Positions 1 through 6,999 of a stretch of DNA of 64,000 bases are shown in pieces. This DNA comes from Phycisphaerales bacterium. GTDB taxonomy: Bacteria; Planctomycetota; Phycisphaerae; Phycisphaerales; UBA1924. Both the position numbers and the translations under genes were made by a program. The notes below the pieces were generated by a model. The model ran no database searches. It was not told the DNA's origin and worked only from the letters and a program-made list of their open reading frames with translations. The stretch is taken from the NCBI GenBank assembly GCA_020845755.1, contig JADLFE010000052.1, forward strand, positions 62,001 through 126,000, written 5' to 3'. Each line of letters opens with the position of its first letter. Within the stretch, counting starts at the first letter, position 1.

Positions 1-528
1 GGGCACGGCCACGAAGCGCATTTCGAATGGCTCGCTTTCCATATAGATGCCCGACGCGTCGGTGAACTTGAACCAGATGCTGAACTCGTCGCCGACGTTG
101 CCGTCGTAGATGTTGTAGACGGGCATGACGTGGAAGAATGGGTGGCCGAGGAAAACTTCGCCGCCGATGGGAAACGGGTCGGGCCCGCCGCCGAAGACCT
201 GGATGCCGTCGTCCTGCGCGACGAGCACGGCGCGAAGGTCGCTGGCCTCGTCGAGCATGAACAAACCGATGGCCTGATGATCGGCCGAGAGCGATTCGAA
301 TGCGACCTCTGCGGTCGCGAAGCCGTCGATCCCGCTGAACATGGAGGGCATGACCTCGAACGGCATGGCGTCGTGCGTGTGCATGTGGAGCATGCCCGAG
401 TCATCGCACCCAGCGGCGAGGATGCTGTGGTCATGTTGGGCCAGCACGGGAGCGGCCGCGAATGCGGCGAACAATGCGAGCCCGGCAGTGGTCAGTGCGG
501 ACGAACGGGTACCGATCGAATGATGCAT
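1..528 (-). CDS. Secreted protein of unknown function, His/Met-rich N-terminal region (partial)
   Basis: The gene starts at 528 on the minus strand behind a good ribosome-binding site (AGGAGA, 6 nt spacing) and runs off the left edge, so only the first 176 residues are present and no stop is seen. Residues 1-34 look like a signal peptide: a basic start, a long Ala/Leu core, then a likely cleavage after VLAQ. The mature start holds a cluster of possible metal ligands (HDH, then HMHTHDAM). The rest is a beta-rich, acidic region with no Cys-rich motif. The pattern loosely recalls secreted metal-associated proteins, but I do not recognise a family. It is divergent from the next gene with about 170 bp between them, which should hold both promoters. 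Confidence 0.8.
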   Translation of the reverse strand, partial: MHHSIGTRSSALTTAGLALFAAFAAAPVLAQHDHSILAAGCDDSGMLHMHTHDAMPFEVMPSMFSGIDGFATAEVAFESLSADHQAIGLFMLDEASDLRAVLVAQDDGIQVFGGGPDPFPIGGEVFLGHPFFHVMPVYNIYDGNVGDEFSIWFKFTDASGIYMESEPFEMRFVAVP

Positions 529-698
529 GGACTGTCTCCTCTCTTCTCTGCCCGCCAATGTCGCGAAGGCAGGCGGACATTGCAAGCGATTCTGAAGAAG
601 TCGGTGGGCAACGCCACGCTCCGCGATCTGAACTGTCTCTTATCCGACCTACCGGCCGCAATCCGCATCCGCGCATCCGTTCGTCGGTACGATTCGGC

Positions 699-1241
699 AT
701 GGCCACCCTGCAGCCCTTTGGAGAAGTCCGGGCCGGCGACCTGGAGTGGACGGCACCCTCCGGCCTGAAGCGTGCGTTCATCCTGCATCAAGAGGATCGC
801 GTCTTTGCGACGCTGGAATGGCGAAGTTCGATCGGCACGCTCGCCGTCGCGACGACCGCCGCCGGCACCTGGTCGTTCAAACGCGTCGGGTTCTTTTCGC
901 CGCGGGTGACGGTGCGGCGAGCGGGCGCGGTCGACGACGAGGCGGTGTTCAAGCCGACGGGCTGGTGCGGCTCGTCGGGCGAGTTGCGACTTGCCGAACG
1001 CGGCGTGTTGTTCTATCAGCGTGAGGGCTTCTGGTCGTCGACGTGGAAGTTCTGCGAGGCCTCCGGGTCGCCGCTGGTACGCATCGGGGACCGGACGGGC
1101 GTGTTCCGCTGGCGAGCGACGGTCTCGCTGGCCGACAAGGACGATCCGCGGACACCGCTGCTGTCATGTCTTCTGTGGTATCTCGCGGTGCTGGCGCACG
1201 ACGAAGAATCGACGGCGGCGGTGGTTGCGGTGACGGGATAA
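699..1241 (+). CDS. Hypothetical protein, about 180 aa, beta-rich
   Basis: The ATG at 699 is preferred because the reading frame upstream of it has poor codon composition and overlaps the divergent promoter region. The 180-residue product has no signal peptide and no strong membrane segment apart from a hydrophobic stretch near the C-terminus (LLSCLLWYLAVLA). Alternating hydrophobic residues with Trp, Phe and Gly (WSFKRVGFF, WSSTWKF) suggest a beta-sheet fold similar in appearance to the LURP-one/tubby-like scaffolds, but this is only an impression. The next gene begins 63 nt downstream on the same strand. Confidence 0.6.
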   Translation: MATLQPFGEVRAGDLEWTAPSGLKRAFILHQEDRVFATLEWRSSIGTLAVATTAAGTWSFKRVGFFSPRVTVRRAGAVDDEAVFKPTGWCGSSGELRLAERGVLFYQREGFWSSTWKFCEASGSPLVRIGDRTGVFRWRATVSLADKDDPRTPLLSCLLWYLAVLAHDEESTAAVVAVTG

Positions 1242-1304
1242 GTGGAGCGACGGGGGATCGGGCTCACCCTGCGGGCGTTCCACTCCCCCACTACCATCCC
1301 CGCC

Positions 1305-2765
1305 ATGAACCACACCATTCGTTCCGGCGTTGTTGTCGCGTGGGCGTGTGCGCTGAGCGCTTCGGCGGGGGCGCAGACGGTCGAGCAGATGTGGGCCGAG
1401 CGCTGCGCATCGTGCCACGGCGACAAGGCTGAGGGCAAGTCCGCGCCGACTCTGCTGACCAAGGAAAAGCGTGACTTGTCGCTCGTCCGTCCGTTCTTTG
1501 AAGCGATCCTGAACGGGCGGGAGGGCCTGAAGGACCACGCGTTCGGCCAGGGCGAGAAGGCACTCACCGACAAGCAGGCCTACGCGCTGGCCGCCCGCAT
1601 CCGCGAGATGCAGGAGGCGGCCCGCTTCGATGGCGGCGAGTACCTCAAGCCCAAGGACGGCGTGTACCACTCGCAGCGTCACGACTTCAAGGTGGACAAG
1701 GTGATCAAGGACGGGTTGAACACGCCGTGGGCGATTGAGTTTCTGCCCGACGGTCGGATGCTGATCACCAACAAGACGGGCCGGCTGGTGGTCGCGCAGG
1801 GCGAGCGACTGACGAAAGTCGAGGGGACGCCGAGCGTGATCGACGACGGACAGGGCGGCCTGATGGACGCCGCGCTCCATCCTGACTATGAGAAGAACGG
1901 GTGGGTGTACCTGTCGTACCAGCACGGCGAGCCAAAGAAGCGTGGCATGACGAAGATCGTGCGCGGACGCATCAAGGCCGAGGGCGATGCGCTCACGTGG
2001 GCCGACGAACAGACGATCTATGAAGCCAGGCCCGAGCACTACCTGCCCGCGGGCGGCGTTCACTTCGGGTCGCGCATCGCGTTCCAGAAGCACGGCGACG
2101 GGAAGTGGTGCGTGTTCTTCACCCACGGCGAGCGCGGGCGCATGGAAATGGCCCAGGATGTTACGCGTCCCAACGGCAAGGTGCATCGCCTGTACGACGA
2201 CGGGGGCATCCCCGCCGACAACCCGTTCATCGACAACCCCAAGGCGTATCCGTCGATCTGGAGTTTCGGTCATCGCAACCCGCAGGGATTGACCTTCGAC
2301 CTCGACGGAAACCTGTGGGACACGGAGCACGGCCCGCGCGGCGGCGATGAACTCAATCGCGTCGAGAAGGGGCGGAACTATGGCTGGCCGCTCGTGTCGT
2401 TCGGCATCAACTACGACGGGACGGCGTTCCGCAATCCCTGGCCGGAGTTGAACGCACGGAACGTGTCCGACAAGAACATCGCGATGCCGACGCACATCTG
2501 GCTCCCGTCGATCGCGGCGTGCGGGCTCGATGTCTCGACGGGCGGGGAGTTCCCCGAGTGGAAGGGCGACCTGCTCGCCGGCGGGCTGGCGGGCATGACC
2601 CTGCACCGCGTGCGCATCCGCGATGGCAAGGTCATCGAGACCGAGGAAGTGCTCAAGAACATCGGGCGTGTGCGCGACGTGCGTGTCGCACCGGACGGCG
2701 CGGTCTATCTGGTCATCAATCAGCCCGACATCGTCGTGCGCCTCGTGAACACATCCTCGAAGTAG
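1305..2765 (+). CDS. Cytochrome c-PQQ-dependent aldose sugar dehydrogenase fusion (YliI/Asd type), secreted
   Basis: Residues 1-23 form a signal peptide ending SAGAQ. A class I cytochrome c domain follows, with the haem motif CASCH at residues 34-38. From about residue 125 the protein is a six-bladed beta-propeller of the soluble aldose/glucose dehydrogenase family: LPDGRMLITN, GGVHFGSRI with the likely catalytic His near 253, GHRNPQG near 321, and the TEHGPRGGDELN...NYGWP stretch that is diagnostic for this family. Such enzymes oxidise sugars with PQQ in the periplasm. Here the attached cytochrome probably accepts the electrons directly. The product has 486 residues. No PQQ synthesis gene is in view, so the cofactor would come from elsewhere. 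The family call is strong; the substrate is unknown. Confidence 0.88.
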   Translation: MNHTIRSGVVVAWACALSASAGAQTVEQMWAERCASCHGDKAEGKSAPTLLTKEKRDLSLVRPFFEAILNGREGLKDHAFGQGEKALTDKQAYALAARIREMQEAARFDGGEYLKPKDGVYHSQRHDFKVDKVIKDGLNTPWAIEFLPDGRMLITNKTGRLVVAQGERLTKVEGTPSVIDDGQGGLMDAALHPDYEKNGWVYLSYQHGEPKKRGMTKIVRGRIKAEGDALTWADEQTIYEARPEHYLPAGGVHFGSRIAFQKHGDGKWCVFFTHGERGRMEMAQDVTRPNGKVHRLYDDGGIPADNPFIDNPKAYPSIWSFGHRNPQGLTFDLDGNLWDTEHGPRGGDELNRVEKGRNYGWPLVSFGINYDGTAFRNPWPELNARNVSDKNIAMPTHIWLPSIAACGLDVSTGGEFPEWKGDLLAGGLAGMTLHRVRIRDGKVIETEEVLKNIGRVRDVRVAPDGAVYLVINQPDIVVRLVNTSSK

Positions 2766-2782
2766 CCCGGAAGGATCCGTTC

Positions 2783-3622
2783 GTGAAGACGCCGGCGCCC
2801 CGCGAGATCGTCGTCGAGGACCTTCACAGAGCCTTTGGCGGGCACGCCGTCCTTGCCGGCATCGACCTGACGATCAGTCGCGGCGAACTGGTCGCGATCG
2901 TGGGCGGTTCGGGGTGCGGCAAGACGGTGCTGCTCAAGCACATGACGGCACATTTCATGCCGGATCGCGGTCGCGTGCTCGTCGCTGATCATGAAACCGC
3001 GGGCTCGCCGCTCCGCAACCTGTCGGGTCTATCAGAGGATGAACTCGACCGCATCCGCGTTCACTGGGCGGTGGTGTATCAGAAGAACGCGCTGCTCACG
3101 GGCTCGGTGTATCACAACCTGGCCATCTGGCCGCGCGAGGTGCTGAACCTCGGCGACACGGCGATCCGCCCGCGTGCGGAGCGTGCGCTGCGCGACGTGG
3201 GTCTGGAGCCTGGCGAGGTGATGAGCAGCGACCGCGATTCGCTCTCGGGCGGTATGGCCAAGCGTGTTGCGATCGCGCGGGCCCTGGTCATGGACCCGGT
3301 GCTCGTCTTCTACGACGAGCCAACCGCCGGCCTGGACCCCGAGATGTGCGTGCAGATCCATGACCTCATCGGCGAGACGCACGCGGCCCGCCCGGGCTCG
3401 CTGCGCCACGCGGGTGTCGACACCGACGTCTCGCGGACATCGGTCGTCGTGACGCACGACACCGAACTCTTGCGGCGGCTTCGCCCGCGGATCGTGATGC
3501 TCCACGCGGGGCGGGTGCGCTTCGATGGGAGTTTCGATGAGTTCGTCGAGAGCAAGGACGAGCACATCAGGCCGTATCTGGCACAGATGGCGTTCCTGCA
3601 CGCCAGATTGACGGGGAATTAG
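2783..3622 (+). CDS. ABC transporter ATP-binding protein, MlaF-like (lipid-transport type)
   Basis: Translation probably starts at GTG 2783, 17 nt after the preceding stop. The 279-residue ATPase shows Walker A (GGSGCGKTV, near residue 42), a Q-loop (VVYQKNALLTGSVYHNLA), the signature LSGGMAKRVAIARAL near 153, Walker B plus catalytic Glu (VFYDEPTAGLDP) and the H-loop (VVTHD). The NALLTGSVYHNL Q-loop region and the LSGGMAKR signature match the MlaF/Ttg2A branch that energises phospholipid transport between membranes. The partners (MlaE permease, MlaD substrate-binding protein) are not adjacent, so this ATPase is an orphan here or pairs with subunits encoded elsewhere. An insert of about 12 residues between Walker B and the H-loop (GSLRHAGVDTDV) is unusual. 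Confidence 0.8.
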   Translation: MKTPAPREIVVEDLHRAFGGHAVLAGIDLTISRGELVAIVGGSGCGKTVLLKHMTAHFMPDRGRVLVADHETAGSPLRNLSGLSEDELDRIRVHWAVVYQKNALLTGSVYHNLAIWPREVLNLGDTAIRPRAERALRDVGLEPGEVMSSDRDSLSGGMAKRVAIARALVMDPVLVFYDEPTAGLDPEMCVQIHDLIGETHAARPGSLRHAGVDTDVSRTSVVVTHDTELLRRLRPRIVMLHAGRVRFDGSFDEFVESKDEHIRPYLAQMAFLHARLTGN

Positions 3623-3766
3623 GCCCTCGGAGTAGCGGGCCCCGCGCCCACGCAAGCCCTCGAACGATCTGGCCCAGCCGACCATCAAGTCGTCTTCCGC
3701 CTGAACAGGCCCCGAGCGCGGTATGCTGTGGCCGAGGCGCGAATCCGGACCTTCGCGTCGCTCGAA

Positions 3767-3788
3767 CATATCGATAACCGTCGATATG
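3767..3788 (+). promoter_or_regulatory. Perfect inverted repeat upstream of the nitroreductase gene, candidate operator
   Basis: CATATCGA, six spacer bases, then TCGATATG: a perfect 8-bp inverted repeat in a 22-nt site, AT-rich compared with its surroundings. A further GATATC follows about 10 nt later. It lies 58 nt upstream of the nitroreductase start, where a dimeric regulator would bind. Regulator identity is unknown. Confidence 0.5.
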
Positions 3789-3846
3789 ATCGCGACGATA
3801 TCCAGGCAAGACCATCCAGGCCGGACCACGGCACACAAGGACGCCC

Positions 3847-4491
3847 ATGAACAGCATCGCCCCCGCCCAGTTGATCGAGAACCTGTCGTGGCGGTACGCC
3901 ACCAAGCAGTTCGACTCCGCCCGCAAGATCCCCGCCGATCAGTGGACGACGCTCGAGCAGGCGATGACGCTCTCGCCGTCGTCGTTCGGCCTGCAGCCAT
4001 GGGGCTTCGTGGTCGTCACCGATCCAAAGGTGCGTGAGAAACTCCGCTCCGTCTCGTGGAACCAGCCGCAGATCACCGATGCCTCGCACCTGGTGGTCTT
4101 CTGCGCCAAGACCAACCTCGGGCGCGCCGACGTGCAGCGCTACATCGACCGCATCGCGCAGGTCCGCGGCGTGCCGCAGGACGCGCTCGCCGGCTTCCGC
4201 GACATGATGCTCGGCAAGGTCGAGGCGCCCGGCGCCGACAACCTCCCGTGGAGTCAGCGCCAGGTGTACATCGCGCTCGGCTTCTTCCTGTCCGCCGCCG
4301 CGATGCTGGGCATCGATGCCTGCCCGATGGAAGGCTTCGACCCCGCCAAGTACAACGAGATCCTGGGGCTCACCTCGCAAGGTCTGACGGCCACCGTCAT
4401 CGCGACCGCGGGCTATCGGTCCGCGAACGATTCGTACGCCGCGTTGAAGAAGGTCCGATTCGAGCCCTCCGACATCATTAAGCGGGTGTGA
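3847..4491 (+). CDS. NAD(P)H-dependent nitroreductase-family oxidoreductase (NfsB-like)
   Basis: This is a 214-residue FMN-dependent oxidoreductase of the nitroreductase fold. Visible family marks are the N-terminal RYATKQFD (phosphate/FMN contact), SPSSFGLQPWGF (FMN-binding loop), the central WSQRQVYIALGFFLSAAAMLGIDACPMEGFDP stretch and the C-terminal IATAGYRS. These enzymes reduce nitro groups, quinones or other electrophiles in the cytosol. It appears monocistronic: 224 nt of noncoding sequence with a palindromic site precede it, and a convergent gene follows. The palindrome suggests control by a dedicated repressor, perhaps redox- or ligand-responsive, but no regulator gene is next to it. 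Confidence 0.88.
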   Translation: MNSIAPAQLIENLSWRYATKQFDSARKIPADQWTTLEQAMTLSPSSFGLQPWGFVVVTDPKVREKLRSVSWNQPQITDASHLVVFCAKTNLGRADVQRYIDRIAQVRGVPQDALAGFRDMMLGKVEAPGADNLPWSQRQVYIALGFFLSAAAMLGIDACPMEGFDPAKYNEILGLTSQGLTATVIATAGYRSANDSYAALKKVRFEPSDIIKRV

Positions 4492-4598
4492 TCGGGCGTC
4501 TGAACGCGTGAGCCGTGAGTCGTTTTGGATGCGACCGAGAACGGCGTCTGCACGTCTCTCTGGCGCTCAGTCTCGCTGCATCGCAGCATTGATCGTGA

Positions 4599-5495
4599 CT
4601 ATCCCCTCACCCCGATCATCCCGATCAGTCGCCCCGTCTTGCCCTGATCGCGCCGGTGAGAGAAATAGAGCGATACATCTTTCACCGTGCAGCCGCCGAC
4701 CTGTTCGATGCACGCGGAGTCGATCCCGACGTCGCGCAGTTGCACCACGAGGGCGGCGCGCAGATCAACCTGCGCCTTTCCACCCTCTCGCCTCCACGCG
4801 ACCAACGGCGTGTTGACATCCGCGCCCTCTCGCCGAACTCCGCCACCGGTGTTGATCGCATCGCCGACCCGCCAGCCGCCCGGCAAGTCCCCCACCACGC
4901 CCGGGCCGAAGGCCCGCACGAACTCGTCCAACACCTCCGGCCCGACTTCGAACGACTCAGCGCCGATGCAGGGCCCGATCGCGGCCACAATCTCGCGCGC
5001 CCCCTCCGCCCGCATCACCCGCACCGCATTCAGGAGCACGCCCGACACGACACCGCGCCAGCCGGCGTGCACCGCCCCCACTACGCGTCCATCACCCGAT
5101 GAGAGCAGAATCGGCGCGCAATCCGCCACCCGCACCACCAGCACGCGCGACGGATCACCCGTCACCATTGCATCGGCCTTCGTGTCGTTGTGCGTCGGAT
5201 GAGATTCCTTGCCGCTCGTCAAGACATGCACGCTCGCGCCATGCACCTGGAACACCTGCACGACTTCGCGCCCCGCGGCTCCGATTGAATGCTGCACCAA
5301 TTCGAGATTGAGGTGGATGTTCGAGGGCGGGTCGCGCTGTTCGCCCTTGAACTCGGCCGGGTTGCCGAAGTTGAGCGACGCAAACACGGCGCGAGACACG
5401 CCGCCGATCCGCGTCGAAAACGCGTGCGGCACGCCGAGACGCGTGAGCAGCTCGGACCGGAGCAGTCGCGGCTCAGGGCGCGGCTCTGGGTTCAT
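4599..5495 (-). CDS. pgeF: Polyphenol oxidase/laccase-domain protein PgeF (YfiH)
   Basis: The product belongs to the multicopper-like YfiH/LACC1 family, which edits misincorporated residues in peptidoglycan precursors or acts as a purine nucleoside phosphorylase. Family signatures are HAFSTRIGG near the N-terminus, QVHGASV, VADCAPIL, VGAVHAGWRG, GPCIGAESFEVG and the C-terminal FSHRRDQGKTGR, so the His/Cys metal ligands are present. Candidate starts lie at 5531, 5513, 5504 and 5495. None has a clear ribosome-binding site, and 5495 gives the usual family N-terminus (298 residues). The gene is convergent with the nitroreductase gene. The downstream gap of about 100 nt shows no clear terminator. 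Confidence 0.9.
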   Translation of the reverse strand: MNPEPRPEPRLLRSELLTRLGVPHAFSTRIGGVSRAVFASLNFGNPAEFKGEQRDPPSNIHLNLELVQHSIGAAGREVVQVFQVHGASVHVLTSGKESHPTHNDTKADAMVTGDPSRVLVVRVADCAPILLSSGDGRVVGAVHAGWRGVVSGVLLNAVRVMRAEGAREIVAAIGPCIGAESFEVGPEVLDEFVRAFGPGVVGDLPGGWRVGDAINTGGGVRREGADVNTPLVAWRREGGKAQVDLRAALVVQLRDVGIDSACIEQVGGCTVKDVSLYFSHRRDQGKTGRLIGMIGVRG

Positions 5496-5567
5496 GTCAC
5501 GCATCGACAACATTACGCGGGAAACTCGCACCGCCCGCCTTTCGGCGAGGATGCGATGCGATCGATT

Positions 5568-5774
5568 TCAGCACGAGGTGGGATTGCAGCCGCAGCCCTG
5601 GCCGCAGCCGCCCATATCGGCCGGCGCCGGAGACGCGGCCTTGGCGACAGCGCGACGGACCTTCTTCTTGGCCGCCTTCTTCGCTCCGCCCTTCTTCGCG
5701 CCACCCTTCTTCTTGGCTGGCGCCTTCTTGCTGGCCTTCTTCGATGCTTTCTTCTTGCCCTTCTTCTTTGCCAT
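5568..5774 (-). CDS. Small lysine/alanine-rich basic protein with Cys-rich C-terminal tail (histone H1-like)
   Basis: The start at 5774 has a strong ribosome-binding site (AGGAGA, 6 nt spacing). The 68-residue protein is about one third lysine, built from repeated KKAxKKAxKK and GGAKKGGAKKA patterns like the C-terminal tail of histone H1 or the bacterial Hc1/AlgP-type proteins, so it probably binds DNA or RNA. The last 15 residues are different: MGGCGQGCGCNPTSC has five Cys in a glycine-rich setting that could bind a metal or form disulfides. It sits just upstream of pgeF on the same strand and is divergent from the HAD phosphatase gene. Low complexity makes homology hard to judge. Confidence 0.7.
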   Translation of the reverse strand: MAKKKGKKKASKKASKKAPAKKKGGAKKGGAKKAAKKKVRRAVAKAASPAPADMGGCGQGCGCNPTSC

Positions 5775-5908
5775 GCGTGATCTCCTGGCGCCCACCCACC
5801 CGCAGAACGCGTCGGAGGCGCTGTTGTGTTGAGCGTGAAATTACCCCAAATGGTCCGGCTCGGCAAGTCGCTCTCCACCGCCCGTCCCGATTCCATCTAC
5901 AGTCCGCG

Positions 5909-6664
5909 GTGACTTTCCGAACCTCATCCCGTTTCGACGTGGTCGTCAGCGATATCGACGGTTGCCTCGCCCCCGAGTCCCATGCGCCCATGGACTCGAC
6001 CACCCTCCTCTCCATCCGTTTGCACAACCTCGCGGCCATCCAACGCCGCGATCGCCCCGTCCTCACCCTCTGCTCAGGACGCCCGCTCCCCTTCGGCGAG
6101 GCCCTGGCCCGCATGCTCGCAAACTCCGTGATGCCAATCATTTGCGAGAACGGCGTGTGGCTCTACGACCCCCGCAGCAACACCTACCTCCGCGACCCCG
6201 CCATCACGCCCGACCACCAGCACATGGTCGTCGAGGCCTCGCGCTGGGTGGAACTTGAACTCGGCCCCAAGGGCGTCGTGATCCAGCCGGGCAAGACATC
6301 GTCGATCGCCCTCTACCACGACGACACGTCGTTCCTTCGGTCCCTCGAGGGACAGGTCCGGGCCGCCTTTGCCGCCCACGGCTGGACCTTCCGCGTCTCC
6401 ATGACCTGGCTCTACATCAACTGCGACCTGGCCCATGTCAGCAAGTCGACCGGGATTGACCGCCTCGTCTCGATGATGGGCCTTGATCCTGCCCGCCTGG
6501 CGGGAATCGGCGACACCCCCGCCGACGTCACCATCGCCGAGCGTGTCGCCTATTTCTGCTGCCCCGCCAACGCGGCCCCGGGCATCAAGCCGCGGGCGAA
6601 TTACATTTCACCCAACGAAGAGGCAAAGGGGGTACTGGATATTCTCGACCACCTGACCACCTGA
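5909..6664 (+). CDS. HAD-superfamily hydrolase, Cof/type IIB-like phosphatase
   Basis: Start is probably GTG 5909, which places the catalytic motif I (SDIDGC, Asp15 and Asp17) near the N-terminus. Motif II/III elements follow (LTLCSGRP, then a conserved Lys region) and motif IV is GDTPADVTIAE. The large cap between motif I and III suggests a type II cap as in mannosyl-3-phosphoglycerate, sucrose- or phosphoglycolate-phosphatases. The product has 251 residues and is cytosolic. The substrate cannot be read from sequence. The BFD-like gene begins 23 nt downstream on the same strand, so the two may be co-transcribed. Confidence 0.8.
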   Translation: MTFRTSSRFDVVVSDIDGCLAPESHAPMDSTTLLSIRLHNLAAIQRRDRPVLTLCSGRPLPFGEALARMLANSVMPIICENGVWLYDPRSNTYLRDPAITPDHQHMVVEASRWVELELGPKGVVIQPGKTSSIALYHDDTSFLRSLEGQVRAAFAAHGWTFRVSMTWLYINCDLAHVSKSTGIDRLVSMMGLDPARLAGIGDTPADVTIAERVAYFCCPANAAPGIKPRANYISPNEEAKGVLDILDHLTT

Positions 6665-6687
6665 GGGCTCGCCCACTACTGTTCATC

Positions 6688-6990
6688 ATGCAGCCCGACG
6701 ACGACGTCTGCCTGTGCTTCCACGTCTCGCTCCGCAAGATCCGGAATTACCTCGCGAGAGAGAACCCGCCGGTCGCGTCGCTGATCTCCGAGTGCCTCGG
6801 CGCGGGCACCGGCTGCATGTGGTGCGTGCCGTTCTTGAAGCACCTGCACGCCCAGCACGTGAAGGGTGAGACGCCCGACCTCTCGATCTCGCCCGAGCGC
6901 TACGCGGGCGGACGCCAGGACTACCGCGATACCAACAAGCGCGATGAAGATGTCGTTCGCGAGGCCAAGGGCGATGGGCCACCGGCATAG
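6688..6990 (+). CDS. Bacterioferritin-associated ferredoxin-like [2Fe-2S] protein (BFD domain)
   Basis: A 100-residue protein with the four ligands of the BFD fold: CLC at residues 8-10 and CMWC at 43-46, separated by a helical segment ending in GAGTGC. BFD proteins carry a [2Fe-2S] cluster and often release iron from bacterioferritin or serve as a module in larger oxidoreductases. The C-terminal half (about 45 residues, charged, RYAGGRQDYRD) is an extension not found in the short Bfd proteins. No bacterioferritin gene is adjacent. It ends 9 nt from the convergent dxs stop. Confidence 0.8.
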   Translation: MQPDDDVCLCFHVSLRKIRNYLARENPPVASLISECLGAGTGCMWCVPFLKHLHAQHVKGETPDLSISPERYAGGRQDYRDTNKRDEDVVREAKGDGPPA

Positions 6991-6999
6991 CACGCCGCA

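Noticed and set aside
1164..2606. 480-residue minus-strand frame opposite the PQQ dehydrogenase
   Set aside because: It is an antisense shadow of a gene with clear cytochrome and PQQ-dehydrogenase motifs.
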